A stretch of DNA of 64,000 nucleotides from Hygrophila difformis (taxonomy: Eukaryota; Streptophyta; Magnoliopsida; Lamiales; Acanthaceae), in the NCBI GenBank assembly GCA_030278955.1, contig JAOANR010000004.1:61197541-61261540 (forward strand), written 5' to 3'. The notes under the pieces are model-generated. The model made no database searches. It saw only the letters and a program-made list of their open reading frames with translations, and had not been told where the DNA came from. A program made the position numbers and the translations under genes. Below are positions 35,098 through 46,469 of this stretch, one piece after another (the stretch's first letter is position 1; every line of letters starts with the position of its first letter).

Positions 35098-36309
35098 ATA
35101 TTCAGCCTTGACCTAATTTACCGATCTATCTAAACATAACATAAGTCACAGCTTGGGCCTCAAGTCCATAGAACAAACTTAAAACTGGACCCACAAGAAG
35201 AGCCCAAAAGCCCATCATTTCAAGTAGCCGCTGTCTTCTCATTCAATTTTAATTTTTAACATGGAGCTTCTTCTTCCATTTCCGTTAACGGTCTCCTTTT
35301 CCTTTTCTGGATATTTTGAAATGAGTGTTGTACAATATTTATAAAACAAAGTAGATGTAAAAGTAGAGAAAATAAAATACGAGGAAAAATAAGATAAAAC
35401 AGAGAATTTGTTAAAAAGCTTGTGAGATAAGAAAAAGAGTATTTTATGAAAATAGTGAGGGGAGTAAATAACTGGACAGTACAGTTACCATTCCCTCCAA
35501 AGGGCCCATCACGAATAGTGTCGAGATTTACAATTCCCTCCTTCCCGAGCACGTGCAGGGAAATGAGGGTAGGAGGGGTACACAATTCCTCGAATCTTCG
35601 AACCGGTAGCCAAAATAATTTATTGTTAGAGAGATACTAAATTTATACTGTAATTTTTTAAATGAGAAAAAAATTAGAAAATTATTGGGCCGTAGAGGTA
35701 CGTGCAGCATATTGGGCCCACAAATAGTCCATGTAAGCCCAACATTCAAGTGGCCCAAGCCCACGAATTTCCCATCTCTTTAAAAACCCTCACCAATCAA
35801 CTTTAACGCCGAAAACCGGCAGCGGGAGAAAGCCGGCCGTTGAATTATTCTATTTCTAACGTTGTCCACTAATAAGCAACTGCGCTTAGGATTAACAGCT
35901 ACGACCTCGAGCCTACGACTACAAATATCATAAATGCAAAAGCTGCACCAGAATTGTACGCACCGCGGAGTGCGGAGTGCGGCAACGGACAGGCAACCGT
36001 GTAACTGCTCTATTGTGCGCCGTGTGCGCATCATTGCACCTTAGCTCTCCAATAATTACCGTAATGGCCTAACCACCTCCCTTCTCAAGTCAGACCTACT
36101 TTCTCTGCATTCACTGCCAACTGCTTTACCTTCCCCGGCCCCATCGCTCTTCAATCGCATTTACTAGAATCCCAGTATATGTCAGACAATCGCTGAGGTC
36201 TGGGTACGCGGTTGATTCGATAATCTATAAGTGGAAGTTTGTGTGTTGACTAACCACTGAGACTAGATTTTTGTTGATTTTGGTTGATCATAGTAATTTT
36301 GCGGAGAAG
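35098..36309 (+). promoter_or_regulatory. FAAH promoter/5'UTR region with site II motifs
   Basis: Several TGGGCC/GGCCCA site II motifs occur, most densely at about 35685-35765 (TTGGGCCGTAG, TTGGGCCCAC, GTGGCCCAAG). These are TCP-type targets common in TATA-less promoters of housekeeping genes. A short GC-rich tandem (GCGGAGT repeated) lies near 35965. The remaining ~250 bases before the start codon are probably 5'UTR. Confidence 0.45.
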
Positions 36310-39300
36310 ATGGGGAAGAAGAAGGTGATGGTGCCGGCGGATGAAGTGGATATAGATGCGGTGAAATATCGGAATGAAAAGATCGAAGGTGGTTTTATAG
36401 TGTTATCGTAGTTTTGTCTGAAAATTTTGAGTTAGTTTAATGGATCGGGAATAATTGCGATTGCAGCGCCACATCTGACCGGAATTGGACTGAAATTATT
36501 TGTGAGGTTGCTCGAAACTCCGCTGATTGGTTCGTTGATAGTATCTAAATTGAAGCAGGAGAATAAAATGGTTGAGGTTAGTTGTATTGGTTTTACACTT
36601 CAGGCCTCCTGTTTTTCAGGAACTTCTGTAAGTTTGGAAGAATCATGGAGTTTGGAAATGACCTATTCAAATGTCAACTTAATTGAAAACTAATTGTTAA
36701 ATTGATGCTTATGATGAACAGATGCTGAGGAATACTGTCATACCAGAGGCTCCAATGTTTAAGCCTGAATTTGCCCCTCAAGGTTCACTATTATTTGCCT
36801 TGTATCTTTATAATCTAATTTTTTTTTTTTTTTTATTGCCGTATCTTATTATGATAAATACCCTCCTAGCTGTGATAGAACATGAATTTTAATTCAGAAG
36901 CTTGGGATTTTATATATGTTTTGTAAGAGGGCAGGAAGGAACTTCTAATGGCACTTTTCATTCTGGGTGGGAAATTAAGCTTGGCAGTGCTAATTTTATT
37001 GAGATTCTTTATCCAATGGACTAGTAGATTCTTTTTGCGAACTTAAATAATTGAATTCTACTAAAAGTAATTCAAGCGTTGATAAATGCAACTTGATGAT
37101 TTAAAGAAATCGTGACATAAAAGAGGTGGACAAGTGGTCCATATTTTTCCTTTGTACCAGTGGGAAGATACATTTGCAGAACTTTGATGAAACCATGCCG
37201 GTTAGTTAAAATTACCTACTTTTGAATTTCAAGGGCTGGGCGTTTAATTTCTCCGGAGAATTAGGAATACTATTGCAATTAATTAGAGATTAAATTTGTG
37301 CTTCCTAAATTGCAAGCGAAGTCAGTGAACTACTGAGGTTAGGACTGGGATGTATTAATAGTGTAAATCATGAGTTGAATAGGATTTTAAACTGCATTCA
37401 GAAATAGTTCAACATGCTTAGGGATTGCCTATATGACTTAGTGATCAACTTTTGCCTTCGTCTGCTTTACGTATTCGGGATTCAGAACCAGAAATCGGAG
37501 TTGTTGTGATGGAGGAGGATGGAAAGCCTGAGGAGAGAGTTGAATTGGCACTGAAGAGTCTTCCAGACTATGACCCTGATAAGACTTGGAGTGATGATTC
37601 TTCATCTTTCCAGTATTGGAAGATTAGAGATTATGCATATGCATACAGATCTAAACTTACGACCCCGTCTATAGTAAGCACAAACAAAGTGTTCTCTACC
37701 TTACTCAGTTGTAACTTTAATTGATGAATCATTTTGTAAAAGGTTGCAGAGAGATTCATTTCAGCAATGGATGAGTTCAACACTAAGAAGCCACCTACAC
37801 CATTATTGATTTCTTATGACCCTGATCTTATAAGAAAGCAAGCAGCAGCTTCCACACAAAGGTTTGAGGAAGGTTAGTCATTCTGTTTGGTGGATACATC
37901 AGTTTCCTTGATGTGGTTAGAATGTCAACATAGAATTTATGGTTGTTTGACCATGTTGTTCAGGGAACCCATTGTCAATCCTGGATGGGATTTTTATAGC
38001 AATTAAGGATGATATTGACTGCTGTCCTCATCCCTCAAAAGGTATTTATTTCAATTTAAAATGTGAACCTAGTTTTTCCATTATAAGAGAAACTGTGAGC
38101 TCTTCGTGGAAAACAGGTGGAACAACCTTTATGCATGAGGTTCGTCCTGTTGAAGAAGATGCAGCATCTGTTGGAAGATTACGCAGATGTGGTGCAATCT
38201 TAGTTGGAAAGGCAAATATGCATGAACTGGGTCTGGGAGTGACGGGAAATAATTCAAATTATGGGTATGCTGCATCTAATTCTTGTTTCACGCTCCGAAG
38301 CAAAATGCAGACAACCCTAAGCATAAATATATTAATCATATCACTATTCTTTTAGATATGGACATGTACCATACATGTATCAGACATCCCAAATATTTCA
38401 CTAATAGAAATGGATTGATGTTTTCCAGTACCTTCGGATATGTTTCTCTGAACCATTATATCACTAGATTCTCTGTAAAATTACCTCCGACGTCTGCATT
38501 TGAAATTGCCCCAGTCTGGAGTATATAGACACCAGCATGTCAGCATTTCTGTCATCTGCTAATCTCTTTCATTGTCGTTTTCCCCCTTATATTCTGTTTG
38601 ATTTGATTATCTGTAATGTCTTGTACAACTACTGAATGGATGAAAGGAAAATAAATTAAGAAAGAATGATCGTTGCTTGCAAAATTTTATTTAGTTTGAA
38701 GGCAATGATGTAGTCTGGATTAACTATACAGAGTAATTAGTACATGTTTTTTTTTTTTTTAAAGAATATGGATAGATAATGGCTGTCATGAATGAAAATG
38801 GAAACATATTAAATAATTTCTGTAATTTGTATGCAGAACGGCTAGAAATCCATATGCTCCAGATAGATACACTGGTGGATCATCCTCAGGTCCTGCGGCA
38901 ATTGTTGCTTCTGGATTGTGCTCTGCTGCACTAGGAACTGATGGTGGAGGTTGTAATTTTGTGAATAGACTGTAATTCTTTTGAAGCCTGGGACAATAAG
39001 CTTTGTCTTATTTCATGTATTGTTATACAAATTGTAGGTTCTGTCCGTATTCCATCCTCTCTATGTGGTATAGTGGGACTCAAGACAACATATGGGCGGA
39101 CGAGTATGAGTGGGTAAGTTGATGTTTCTCTACTAATTTTGTCCCCCTGACAAGGCAGTCTCTCAGTGCCTCGCGTCATATTATCTTGACAAAGATGTTT
39201 CCTCCAGTGTAAAATTGGAAGATAATGTTTCAGCTTTACATTTCTTAGGATAGAGTAACATTGAACTTTATCATACTTCTCTTTATGTTAATATCCAATT

Positions 39301-42300
39301 TCATGCTATAAAAAATTTCAGATACTGAATCTTTTCTCTCGTGGAAAAGGAAGAATCTATTAGTATCCCCAATGCTATTTACTCAGCACTAAAATTCATT
39401 TTGGAATTTGACGATTTTATTGTACGTGTTGTAAAGCAGAATATAATTTTAAGCAATCAAAGGCCTTCCATTGCATGTCATTTCACATTTTGGTTCTCTA
39501 AACTTTCTTTGCCAGCTCAATATGTGATTCGGGAACAGTAGAGATTATTGGGCCCCTGGCTTCAAATGTTGAGGATGCAACACTTGTGTAAGTAATTATG
39601 CTTTAGGTATCAAGTACTGGAATGTTTCTGAACTATTGACCTCTTATTCGCTTGTGCTCTCACATTTATGTTCGTATGCTTGCCACCCTCAGTGTAGCTA
39701 ACATATATAAATCGATCAAGTTGCATGATTTTCATTCATTTTAGCCCTTTAAATGTTTATACATCTTCTTTTCAACTTTTATTCTGCAAGATACTAATCG
39801 CTTGCTTCTAGATTGAATCTTGCAATGACATGATTAACTTGTACATGTGGCTTTACATTTTTAATTTACCTATTTTTCCTTACAATGGCTTGTTCCTTCG
39901 ACAAAATTTTTTTTAATTTGAATTATTTTTTATCTACTGATGAGCTTAAGCTTCACAATTGACCTACCTTCCATGTTGCAGGTATGCAGCAATTTTGGGA
40001 TGCTCAGCTGCGGACAGGATGACCTTAAAACCTGTAATCTACTGAATCCAGAACTTTCAAATTCATGTATTGTGTTCTTAAGGCCTTGTTTAATTAGGTG
40101 GATATGAATTTGAATGAAGGATTTAGTTGGATGAATTGAGCTCTAATTTGGTGACAAATTCATCCACCAAGTCCAAATTCACGGAACCAAACAGTGCCTT
40201 AATAGTACTATCTGTTTTTCTTTTAGAGCAATTTTTTGTGGTTTGGATTTTGCATATGGTGCTAATTTTACTTATACTAATTTATTATATTTCCTTATAT
40301 GTAAAGCCAAAATTAGTACAGTATGAAATTATTTGTCAAAAAATTGTAAATTCACTTCTTCTCCCCTTGCAGTCTCTCCCTTGCTTGCCTGATCTCAGTT
40401 CAAATGGCAGTTCCCATATTCTTGGATCGTTAAGACTGGGGAAGTATACAGAGGCGAGCCTACTATTCATAGACAGTTTTCAAGATTTTGATGCTCACAA
40501 ATATTTTTATAATTTCTATGATATGCGGCTTGCAGTGGTTTAATGATGTATTCTCCCCTGAAATATCTGATAAGTGTGAGGATGTACTCAAACAATTATT
40601 GGAAGCACATGGATGCAAGGTAACTCCCATGCTTTCATACATAGTTGTGTCATGCCTCCTATTTCACAACACACTTGGGATATTTGCTCGTGGCAGTAAG
40701 TTAAAATTTCTAATTTGTTCATGAAAAAAAGACAGTGGAGATTGTTGTACCAGAGCTCGATGAGATGCGTGTTGCACACATTGTTTCAATTGGATCTGAA
40801 TCTGCATGTGGATTGGGTCCTCATTATGAAGATGGGTTAGTCAATGCTCTGAGTGCCTACAGTAGGACAGTTTTTTTTAATAAACTGATATAAAGCTTAA
40901 CATTGTTATGCATTAGTTTCAAAAAAAAAAAAAAAAAAGAATAATGGAATGAATATGTTTTCGTTTATAATTTAATGTTGTTTCCGAGTTTTGGGGTTTG
41001 CATGCTGTGGGTGCGATGTGAAATTGGCGAGTAGTGTATACTAGAAACAGTTTTGAATGAATCTGCTTTTAACCAGAAAACGAACGGAGCTTACACTTGA
41101 TACGCGGACAAATCTAGTACTTTTCCGGTCATTTTCAGCAGCAGATTATGTTGCTGCTCAATGTTTAAGGTGAAGTAAAATCCTCTTGTTTCCCTTCCTC
41201 AGTAAACTGTAAAGCTCTGATATCAATAAATACGCTAGTGCACTCTTCACCAACAGTACACTTTAATTCTGTTTTATTCCTTCTCATGATTCAGGAACAA
41301 AACTAAAATAAAATAATGCACACTTGGTCCATATAAGCCTGCTTTTAAACTTGCGTTAACATTTTGGGCTCAATCTATTTTTTTTTGCAGGAGACGGCTG
41401 ATGCACTACCATATGGAGATATTTAAAAAGGTGGATGTCATTGTCACTCCAACCACCGGGTATGACCAGCAACTTGCCGGGATAAACGACTTCCTTTTTT
41501 TTTGTTCTCATCCCTATGTGCCAACTGCACGCATGCTTTATATTTATAGTCTTTCGCTTGTAGCATGATGTGGATCTCAATTGAAAGGACATTTTGCTTA
41601 CACAAATTTTCTCTTTTTATTTCGATTTGTTTTATCATCCTCCTCCTTTTTGTTCAGAATGACAGCACCTGTAATTCCTCCAGCTGCACTCAGTGCAGGG
41701 GAGACGAATCTGCAAGTTTCAGGTTAGTTTCTGTTCGACTGAAGATGCACTATCATTGCGTTATCTTTGGATATACTATATAATATTCTCTTTTTCCACA
41801 ATGCAGTAGAATGTAAAGATGCACTATTCCCATCCTGTGAAAATATGCACATATGTGTTTGGATATATAGTAATATTCTCTGGTCCTGGTGTCAACTTTG
41901 ATTAGTGCATATTATCTTTGTTGTTATTTCATCATCAAGGCACACTGTCTTTATTTATGTTCCATCAGTAATGGTTGTGAGTATTTTGGCGGGATTTTTT
42001 AAACAAAAATTAATTATATCAAACTGCTTCATTCTGGAAGCCAACGTGAAATCAAAGGCCATTGTAGCCTTTAGGAAACAGTTATATTTTTTGCTAACAA
42101 AGTGTTACTGTTATCCATTGTAGGAAACTTAATGCGCTTTGTCGTAACTGCAAATCTTCTGGGATTTCCTGCAATATCCGTCCCTGTAAGTATTTGTGGC
42201 CCTTTGCCACTTTGCCGTCAACACTTGCGGGAATAAAACAAGTGTCCTTGTTCACGCATGAACTAACCTACCTTCAAATTCAAATATCTTATATATATAT

Positions 42301-42547
42301 CCAGGTTGGGTACGACAAGCAAGGACTTCCAATCGGTCTACAAATCATAGGCCGGCCATGGTGTGAAGCCACAGTTTTACGTTTAGCAACTTCAATAGAG
42401 GTAACGCTCAATTTTTCCAAACTCTTATAGCTGTGATGTGGAAAGCCTAATGGCTAATGGGAATGTTTTTGTTCATGATTTCAGGAACTCTGTGCCACAC
42501 GGAAGAAAAAACCTGTGCAATATTATGATATCTTGAAAGGGAATTGA
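36310..42547 (+). CDS. FAAH: Fatty acid amide hydrolase
   Basis: This amidase-signature serine hydrolase cleaves N-acylethanolamines into ethanolamine and free fatty acid, ending their signalling; the plant enzyme is membrane-bound (ER/plasma membrane). Twenty exons were read: 36310-36388, 36467-36576, 36722-36782, 37486-37673, 37743-37872, 37964-38041, 38117-38264, 38837-38949, 39038-39113, 39516-39587, 39982-40033, 40373-40453, 40536-40619, 40732-40835, 41077-41169, 41391-41459, 41658-41722, 42124-42185, 42305-42400, 42485-42547. They join in frame to 607 aa, the length I recall for Arabidopsis FAAH. The Ser-Ser-Lys triad is visible: Lys in AIKDDIDC (about 204), Ser in GGSSSG (about 280) and the nucleophile Ser in DGGGSVRIP (about 304). 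The intron after exon 12 has a GC donor. The acceptor before exon 14 (AAAAAAAG) is weak and the least certain boundary. Confidence 0.95.
40080..40202. mobile_element. Small MITE-like element in FAAH intron 11
   Basis: About 123 bases with inverted ends, TTAAGGCCTTGTTTAATTAG on the left and GAACCAAACAGTGCCTTAA on the right, and subterminal GAATTTG/CAAATTC pairs. It can fold into one hairpin. The superfamily is unclear because the TTAA edge may be target duplication or terminus. Confidence 0.6.
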
Positions 42548-43341
42548 AACAAAGGCTATTTTGGCTGTTGGCTGTTGGCTGTTGTCTTTGCCTTCACAGT
42601 GCCCTTCATAATTGTTTTATCCATTTCCCCCCTTGTGTAATGACAGGCTCATTTGGAACTAGTAAATAATATGTGGTCTAAACCATTACGACCTTAAATA
42701 CTCAATTTATCTTCTGTGGTCTTTTTACTTGGCGTGGGACTACACAAGATCAGATGATGAGAGGATTTAGAGGTCCTGTAATCTTATTATTTATTTAAAT
42801 TTTCTTTCATGCGTTTGATTTAATTAATTGAATACTAGGGCTGGCAAAAAACCCCATCCGCAATCATGAAAATCAAAAACCGAATTTTCGGTTTAGTTTC
42901 GGAGAAGAATTATCGGGGCGGGCCGGGGATTGGGAATTTTTTCGGGAAAGTAGTCCCCACCCGGTCCGTCCCCGATATATTTTATATGTTATTTATCATA
43001 TATTCTATACGGAGTATATTATAATTAATATTTCATATAAGATTGCATATGTGATATTAGCTAAAATGAAGTTTATTCAGGTGAATCAAATTTGCATATA
43101 GGCATCGCAGAGAGCAAAATTCAGCACAAGATCAAGATTCACATATTCTAGAACTGGAGTATATGCAATCACCGCGTCTTGTATATTGTGCGACCAAAAA
43201 ACAAAAAGACTTGTAAAGCATTATTTCAGGGATAGCGGCTACTTACAGAATGGAAGCAAAACTGGGCAGTCCAGCAATTCGAAAACCAGTTAGTCGATGT
43301 GGCTTGGAATGGAACAAAGTAGGATTCCTCTACATTGACTA
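42548..43341. other. FAAH 3' flank and RMD5-like copy 1 3' flank
   Basis: It contains the probable FAAH 3'UTR. At about 42838-42965 lies a GC-richer fragment (GGGCTGGCAAAA ... CGGGGCGGGCCGGGGATTGG) resembling the end of a hAT-type element, without a matching second end. From about 43065 the sequence matches the 3' flank of RMD5-like copy 2 (TTTATTCAGGTGAATCAAAT), marking the edge of the duplicated unit. Confidence 0.5.
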
Positions 43342-44514
43342 TCAGAAGTGAAGCTCCAGGGGACCGTAGGGGGTAAGTTGACGACAGAAAGGACACTTGA
43401 AATGGTTTATGGCCGCTTCTAAAGTTTGCTCGTTGTGCATCATCAATTCTATGCTACAGTCCGAACAAATAACATGCCCACATTCCAATAGCACTGGTCG
43501 ATTTTCTATTGTACATTGGTGGGCATCCAATTGACAAATGATAATCGAGTGGTGCTGAAACTCCTTCCTCAATGGTAAGGGGTCAGATACTTCGCAATCT
43601 TCATACCAGTCATCCCCCACTTGTTCCGCCATGTCGACAAATTCAAACAAAGTCGGCAGCGCCTCTGCCCCAGCAACAACAGAAACGTCCAGATGGCCTC
43701 TGTAGGGAAGTTTCCAACAATCACAGAACATCTTATAAAGCTCCTCCCCTAACTCATTTAAATGGATTGGGTCCAGCAGATTTGCATAAGGAGATGTTTC
43801 CAGCGAGTTTGCATACAGTAAGCAATTCATAAGGCCTTTCATCTGATCAGGAGCAGATTCATACAAGGAAGGAAAATGAGTTCGGGCATACGCAAGTGCT
43901 TCAATATCTGTTTCATTCTGCAAAATCTGTAAAAGCTTCAACCTGTGAAGTTCAAATTGAAGTCCGAGTACCCTATCCGAACCATTCTTCAATGCATCCA
44001 TGTTTTCGGAGATCCACTCAAGCGCAGGTTCAAATTCCTTCTCCTTCAAATGATCCCATATATCCTTGATTTCCTCGTAACGCACTCTCTCGGGAATGAT
44101 TACAGGATCCCCAACTTCTTTTACAAAGCAGTCAAAGACATCAAAAAGGCCTTCCCCGAGAAAATGAAACTGGATAATGCGGTTAAGAATTTTTGGGTCA
44201 TATTCAGCATCAATGTATACCTTCGACATGTTGAAAATCAACTCTCCGTTGAGGAAATATCTGTGGCCATTGATATACGTCTTCAGCACCGGCCATGAAT
44301 TTTGTAAACAATTGATTATATTCGACTGAATCTCTCCATTGAGTTGAGTTAGGAGAGTTTTTGTATGAGTTGGAAATACCGAAATGCCAAGGACTACCTT
44401 TGATAACTCAATTTGAGCTGTTATCTCATCTATCAAAATTTGGTATAGGGTTAACAATTGTGCTCGTTTAGTCTCAATCCTTTCGAAAGACTCTTGAATA
44501 CCTTCCAGCCTCAT
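43342..44514 (-). CDS. RMD5/GID2-like E3 ubiquitin ligase subunit, copy 1
   Basis: This RMD5-homolog protein, 390 aa, is related to the RING-bearing subunit of the GID/CTLH ubiquitin ligase. The coding region is one exon. The start at 44514 (MRLEGIQESFERI) follows an intron acceptor (AATTTGTCAG) two bases upstream, so the 5'UTR is spliced; its first exon ends at a GTAAGT donor near 45167. The N-terminal ~110 residues are helical. The LisH/CTLH-type region follows (AYID/VYIDAEYDPKILNRIIQFHFLGEG and LKEKEFEPALEW, each shown in part), then the CRA-like helices ending LDVSVVAGAEALPTL. The C-terminal RING-like end has CGHVIC, then Asp-Cys, and CPFC. The second RING ligand is absent, as in RMD5 proteins generally. 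Copies 2-5 of the same family follow in the same orientation. Whether this divergent copy works in a GID complex is not shown. Confidence 0.88.
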   Translation of the reverse strand: MRLEGIQESFERIETKRAQLLTLYQILIDEITAQIELSKVVLGISVFPTHTKTLLTQLNGEIQSNIINCLQNSWPVLKTYINGHRYFLNGELIFNMSKVYIDAEYDPKILNRIIQFHFLGEGLFDVFDCFVKEVGDPVIIPERVRYEEIKDIWDHLKEKEFEPALEWISENMDALKNGSDRVLGLQFELHRLKLLQILQNETDIEALAYARTHFPSLYESAPDQMKGLMNCLLYANSLETSPYANLLDPIHLNELGEELYKMFCDCWKLPYRGHLDVSVVAGAEALPTLFEFVDMAEQVGDDWYEDCEVSDPLPLRKEFQHHSIIICQLDAHQCTIENRPVLLECGHVICSDCSIELMMHNEQTLEAAINHFKCPFCRQLTPYGPLELHF

Positions 44515-45410
44515 TCCTGACAAATTTTCAGAAAATGATGAACTAAATCAAGATATAGTAATTTGGTCATTTCTAAATACTATGAAAGCACACAAACACG
44601 ACACCAGCCGTGATGAATCTACTCAAACAAGATTTGAAGACACAGCAATTGACAGCGCCAAAAGTGTTGCGGATAGGAATAATAATCTTAAAGCAGACTA
44701 CACGCACACATCAATTAAATTTAATACACATGAATGTGTAAATCTTATAACGCTTCTTTCTCCAAGACAAAATGTTAATTTCTCGCCCTTTGCACAATAC
44801 TTCGTATTTCATCAACTGCTCCTTAGGCTTCAGCAAAGAAACCAGAAACTTGACACACCCGAAAAGACGCAACTACCTAACCCCCAAGACATTCATAACT
44901 ACTCGAGATTGCTGCAAATTACGGTGAGTTCAATTATGTCAAATAAAACTGCTTACCCCAAAAATTATGTAAAATAAAATTGAGAAACGAGGATTTATTC
45001 TAGAATCTGATCGGATTTCTCAACCAAATTATCTTCGATGAGGCACTTATCAATTGAAATTGGAGCAGAATAAAATCAAATCAAATTACAAAAAATGAAA
45101 GCCTTGTGCATTATGAGAAGAAGAAATCAGTAATTAACGGCAACGGAGAAAGGTTGAAATTACTTACAGAAACGATCAATGCATAACAGAATTTGCAAAA
45201 TCAGGCTGCAGTGATCACCCGTTAGAACTCAGAACGGAGAAGTGAGAGAACAAGAAACAGTGGCGCGGGAAGATAACTGTTTTCTGTGACTTTATATATA
45301 GAGCGAGAGTGTGTTGGCGAGATGCTCGACATACATTTCCAAAATTGCCCCTGCTATGATCCTTTCTGACTTCTGTATCCCTCAATTGCAAAATGAAGGT
45401 ATAAAAGACT
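44515..45410 (-). promoter_or_regulatory. 5'UTR, 5'UTR intron and promoter of RMD5-like copy 1
   Basis: The 5'UTR intron runs on the minus strand from the GTAAGT donor near 45167 to the acceptor near 44517. A TATA box (CTATATATAAAG, minus strand) lies at about 45291-45301. Some 35-60 bases upstream of it is CATTTCCAAAATTGCCC (45334-45350), which recurs at the same place in copies 2, 3 and 4. The whole block aligns by eye with the block upstream of copy 2 (50308-51230). Confidence 0.6.
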
Positions 45411-45806
45411 TTAGATGGTGTTTGGATATGCGTTTTAAAAAGTGCTGCAGCGTTTAGAAAATGGATAATCAGATAATTGCTGTAACAAAACGTGCGGTAG
45501 AAAATTAAATGTTTGGATGAGCTTATGCTGTTTCAAATCGCAATAATTATATAATCATTAAAAAGTGTGTGGATTTACGTTTTCCATTACCTCAAAAGGC
45601 AACAATATGGTAAAATCTATTTTTGGCTAGACGCAATTTTCTTGCAGCACCAAAATGTAGCTGCAAGAAAATAGCGTTTTCATTCCCTCAAAACGCAAAT
45701 AATAGATTATTGGAAGTTAGTACGCAAACATGATTAACTGATTATTTGCGTTTTGCAAACGCAATAATCAGATAATCTGTCCCAAAATGCACAAACAAAC
45801 ACCTAA
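45411..45806. mobile_element. MITE-like element upstream of RMD5-like copy 1
   Basis: Inverted ends GGTGTTTGGATATGCGTTTT and TGCACAAACAAACACC, plus subterminal AACGCAA/TTGCGTT words in both orientations. The corresponding sites upstream of copies 2 and 3 continue without it (near 51230 and 55170). Borders are approximate and the target duplication is unclear. Confidence 0.55.
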
Positions 45807-45960
45807 GTCGAAAAAATTTTTTGCGTTACAACCAGGCTAAAAGAATAGTTCGAAAATTGATTCCATTTTGAAAATATGGCAATTTATTCAAAACTTTTAC
45901 ATCATTAATATTTACAAGTTATGAGTAATCAATTTTTTAATATACAAATAATCACTTTTA

Positions 45961-46234
45961 TACTCTCTCCGTTTTAAAATAACAGTACCATTTGCATAAT
46001 TGCATAATTGATAATATTGATTCATTAACTTTGATTTAATTTTTTTTAGTATAGTTCTATAACATAAAATATAGTCAAGTGAGATGTTGTTGAATTCCTC
46101 TAATCATATAGTTTTATAATATCAAAATTTTATTATTTTTCTTTATATATAATTTAAGTTATTAATGATTAAAAATTTGTATTTGATTACGTGCAGTGTA
46201 GAAGTGGAGAAGTTAAAAAAGAACGAATGGAGTA
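45961..46234. mobile_element. Stowaway-like MITE
   Basis: The ends TACTCTCTCCGTTTTAAAAT and AAAAAAGAACGAATGGAGTA are imperfect inverted repeats with TA borders. Its interior (TTCCTCTAATCATATAG, GATTACGTGCAGTGTAGAAG) resembles the nested MITE at 7514-7776. Confidence 0.65.
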
Positions 46235-46259
46235 TAATTTATTCAAACACCCCTTAATT

Positions 46260-46362
46260 TTTTTGAAGAAGCCGAAGCCAGGAAATGCTGGTGTGGATCG
46301 AACCCCAACCTAAAGTTAGAAGGCAGAAACTTTGAGCACTTGAGCTAGTCCTCATCCCCTAT
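46260..46362 (-). mobile_element. Short tRNA-derived SINE with perfect 10-bp TSD
   Basis: A 103-base insertion is flanked by the identical CCCCTTAATT (46250-46259 and 46363-46372). On the minus strand it reads GGGGATGAGGAC, box A TAGCTCAAGTGC, box B GGTTCGATCC, a short body and an A-run tail (T-run near 46260 on the plus strand). Both pol III boxes match their consensus well, making this the best preserved SINE head in the window. Confidence 0.8.
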
Positions 46363-46469
46363 CCCCTTAATTAGAGATTGGGTATTTATTAAAATCATGG
46401 CAAAAGAACGTCAAAATAAATAAATATACCAACAACAGTTAATTTGAGTGGATCAGCTCTAGTCACTTA

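Noticed and set aside
42838..42965. GC-rich fragment GGGCTGGCAAAA... as a full hAT element
   Set aside because: Only one possible end is visible and no 8-bp duplication was found, so it was noted as a fragment in the flank only.
44582..44977. 131-codon plus-strand frame
   Set aside because: It lies entirely within the 5'UTR intron of RMD5-like copy 1, and the matching block upstream of copy 2 does not keep the frame.
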